Shown one piece after another: positions 22,732 to 24,780 of a stretch of DNA of 24,780 nt. The stretch is from an uncultured Lachnospiraceae bacterium. GTDB taxonomy: Bacteria; Bacillota_A; Clostridia; Lachnospirales; Lachnospiraceae. Both the position numbers and the translations under genes were made by a program. The stretch lies in the NCBI GenBank assembly GCA_947177885.1, contig CAMWWF010000004.1:1-24780 (forward strand), read 5' to 3'. The notes under the pieces are model-generated. The model made no database searches. It was given only the letters and a program-made list of their open reading frames with translations, and was not told where the DNA came from. Numbering within the stretch: the stretch's first letter is position 1; each line of letters starts with the position of its first letter.

Positions 22732-24780
22732 TTATACGCGCTCCAGCGCGTCATACACCCGCAGGATCTCTCCCACACTCCATGCCTGGGCAAAGCAGCC
22801 CTTGGAGGATACGGGATTTCCGCCGTCATAGATCTCCGGAAGCTGACCTACACAGCCCTCCCGCAAAGCGGCTTCCAGAGCTTCCAGCTGTTCTTTCACA
22901 TATCGCTTAGCCTCTGCCGAACAGCCATACACTTTCAGATATGCGAGGTAATAGCCCCCCAGGGGAAATACCCACACGGTACCCTGATGATATGCCAGAT
23001 CCCTCTCCAGCTGTTCTCCCCCATAAAAAGGTCTGAACTCCCTGTCTGCCGGGTCCAGCGTCCTCAGGCCATAGGGCGTATACAATTTCCGGAACACCAC
23101 ATCCACCACCTGCTTTTCCCTCTCCGGTGAAAGCACTGAAAAGGGCAGCGACACCGCCCAGATCTGATTGCAGCGGATCTGAGTATCCGCTTCGGTTCCC
23201 GACAGCACGTCCTTCAGACATCCTGCCTCTTCATTCCAGAACTGCCCGAAGCTCTCCTTCACCTGTGCCGCCAAAGCGCCGTAATCCCCTGACTGCTCCG
23301 GGCAAAGCCGTCCGAACTCCTCCATGATACACAATGCGTTATACCAGTAGGCATTGATCTCCACCGGCTTGCCATGTCTCGGCGTGGGCAGGATATCTCC
23401 CACCCTGACATCCATCCATGTCACCTGATCGTAATCCCGACCCGCCGCGATCAGCCTATCTTTATCCATATGAATGCCATAATCCGTTCCCTTGCGATAC
23501 CACTCGACGATCTCCGCCATTGTGCCGTACATGCTTTTGACAAAAACAGCATCCTTCGTCTTCCGGTAATATTCATAAACCGCCAGAATGAACAGCAGGG
23601 CGGCATCCACCGTATTATATCCCGGCGCTTCCTCACCTTCCGGGAACAGATTCGGCATAAGTCCCCTCTGACAGTATGTGCGGAAGGTCTGCAGAATGCT
23701 CTTTGCCGTCTCGTACTGGTGCGTCGCCAGACAGCAGCCGTTTATGGCGATCATGGTATCCCTTCCCCAGTCCTCAAAGAAAGGAAAACCCGCCAGTATC
23801 GTCTGCTTCGTCGTGGAAGCCCGGTAGGAAATAAACTGATCCGCGCTGACTGCCAGTGTCTTCGCCGTCTCATCCGTAAAGCCTGCCTGCTCCGCCAGAC
23901 TCTTCCTGTATTTTACGAGCTCCTGCCGCAATTCTTCCGCGGAGGGTAATTCCTGTGTCATTCCATACACCAGTTCCAGTACGCCTCTTTCCCCGGATCT
24001 CACCGTGAAAGTCACGCAATGATTTACCAGCGTACAGCCTGTGGCCCTTCTTCCGTCACAGACATCATAAGCATAGTACAGATCATCATGGAAAACCGCC
24101 GGCAGTTCACTGACCTCACCGTTGGTCTTGAAATACAGCCTTTTCCCCTGGGAGAGAATGCTCTGCCCCTCCATCACAAACTGCTGTGTCTCCTCCAGAA
24201 GGGCGCCCTTGGGAACAAACTGCAGATGGGGCAGTACCTCCAGTGTCACATCTTCCCCGGAACCGTTCCGTATTTCGTAGGAAATCCCAACCCCGTTTCC
24301 GCCCTGCATCAGCACAATGGTCTTCCGGATCTCAACGCCTTTTATCAGATAACTCCATTCAGGATAATCTTCATAGGTAAAGCCAGTCTGATACAGATAC
24401 CCTTCCTCCCTGCGGTTTTTTCCGGCCGCACCGGCTCCCCGCTGACCTTTCATGTCTGCTTTCAGGCGGCTTTCCCCGCCCGGTTCCGGATCACTTCCCG
24501 CTTTGCCCCACGTCTCGCCTGTCACATCGCTTTCCGCATGGTCCGATACGCCATTGTCCCCATGGTCCTGACTGGATATATATATCTTCTCCTCTCCAAA
24601 ACGCAGAAGTTCCTCCAGCCTGTGGATCATATTATAACGATGATTGGGAGACTTTACGCAGGCCATCAGCACCGCATGATCATTGCGGCTGCAGGATCCG
24701 ATGGCGGTGAGCGAGGAAAATCCTCCCAGACCGTTGGTCATGAGATAACAGTTTTCTTCTCCCCGTTCAAAGGTCTTCCA
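22732..24780 (-). CDS. Amylo-alpha-1,6-glucosidase (glycogen debranching enzyme), N-terminus cut by the window edge
   Basis: The frame is open to the last base of the window; 683 residues are visible and probably fewer than about 20 are missing, since the family's N-terminal 'TNGLGGFSS' box is present. The enzyme hydrolyses alpha-1,6 branches of glycogen or similar glucans. The C-terminal domain (GDE_C type, GH133) shows 'FPFFEDWGRDTMIAINGC' (about 319-336 counted from the ATG at 24741), 'YNTVDAALLF' (about 375-384), 'VEINAYWYNAL' and the final 'HQGTVWVFPLGGYYLAY'. An unusual Gly/Asp/Glu/Lys-rich insert (about 57-113) splits the N-terminal domain. No signal peptide is visible. With the GH31 glucosidase downstream it can complete cytoplasmic glucan breakdown. 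Confidence 0.92.
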   Translation of the reverse strand, partial: WKTFERGEENCYLMTNGLGGFSSLTAIGSCSRNDHAVLMACVKSPNHRYNMIHRLEELLRFGEEKIYISSQDHGDNGVSDHAESDVTGETWGKAGSDPEPGGESRLKADMKGQRGAGAAGKNRREEGYLYQTGFTYEDYPEWSYLIKGVEIRKTIVLMQGGNGVGISYEIRNGSGEDVTLEVLPHLQFVPKGALLEETQQFVMEGQSILSQGKRLYFKTNGEVSELPAVFHDDLYYAYDVCDGRRATGCTLVNHCVTFTVRSGERGVLELVYGMTQELPSAEELRQELVKYRKSLAEQAGFTDETAKTLAVSADQFISYRASTTKQTILAGFPFFEDWGRDTMIAINGCCLATHQYETAKSILQTFRTYCQRGLMPNLFPEGEEAPGYNTVDAALLFILAVYEYYRKTKDAVFVKSMYGTMAEIVEWYRKGTDYGIHMDKDRLIAAGRDYDQVTWMDVRVGDILPTPRHGKPVEINAYWYNALCIMEEFGRLCPEQSGDYGALAAQVKESFGQFWNEEAGCLKDVLSGTEADTQIRCNQIWAVSLPFSVLSPEREKQVVDVVFRKLYTPYGLRTLDPADREFRPFYGGEQLERDLAYHQGTVWVFPLGGYYLAYLKVYGCSAEAKRYVKEQLEALEAALREGCVGQLPEIYDGGNPVSSKGCFAQAWSVGEILRVYDALERV

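Overview
The window looks like a chromosomal segment of a Lachnospiraceae-type Firmicute (Clostridium cluster XIVa). The grounds are near-balanced base composition, strong AGGAGG-type ribosome sites, the dnaX-ybaB-recR order, a DUF5711 protein beside CvpA, a clostridial-type phosphofructokinase and multi-domain hybrid histidine kinases. I cannot name the genus. There is no rRNA, CRISPR array, insertion sequence or phage gene. Almost every gene is on the minus strand; the exceptions are a tRNA-Ser, a capA-like lipoprotein gene and a D-2-hydroxyacid (lactate) dehydrogenase gene.

Layout. 83-3094 is an envelope group: CvpA-like membrane protein, DUF5711 membrane-anchored propeller, and a LysM protein with one membrane span. 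3196-4242 is galM. 4376-6928 is the housekeeping run dnaX-ybaB-recR, followed by pfkA (6983-8056). 8122-8400 holds back-to-back promoters, tRNA-Ser(CGA) and a terminator. 8586-10013 is a CapA-family lipoprotein. 10031-16895 is a three-gene signalling operon, read right to left: an HD-GYP response regulator, a hybrid kinase with pseudoreceiver, receiver and Hpt domain, and a second hybrid kinase fused to a C-terminal DegV (fatty-acid-binding) domain. A divergent promoter region separates it from the lactate dehydrogenase gene (17102-18091). 18185-19237 is a rhamnose mutarotase with a lipoprotein of unknown function, under one good promoter. 19392-24780 is an alpha-glucan module: glycogen-debranching enzyme (cut by the window edge), HAD hydrolase and GH31 alpha-glucosidase.

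The most interesting system is the signalling operon. The DegV-fused kinase has a receiver but no Hpt, the neighbouring kinase supplies an Hpt, and the first gene supplies a receiver with an HD-GYP (cyclic-di-GMP phosphodiesterase type) output. The parts complement each other as one phosphorelay. The DegV domain suggests a cytoplasmic lipid or fatty-acid input, but it departs from the family at several usually conserved positions, including the C-terminal His. A perfect-armed palindrome lies in the predicted leader of this operon, and a differently sequenced one of the same design lies in the capA leader.

The carbohydrate genes (debranching enzyme, GH31, galM, rhaM, pfkA, lactate dehydrogenase) fit a saccharolytic fermenter that uses stored or dietary alpha-glucans and produces D-lactate.
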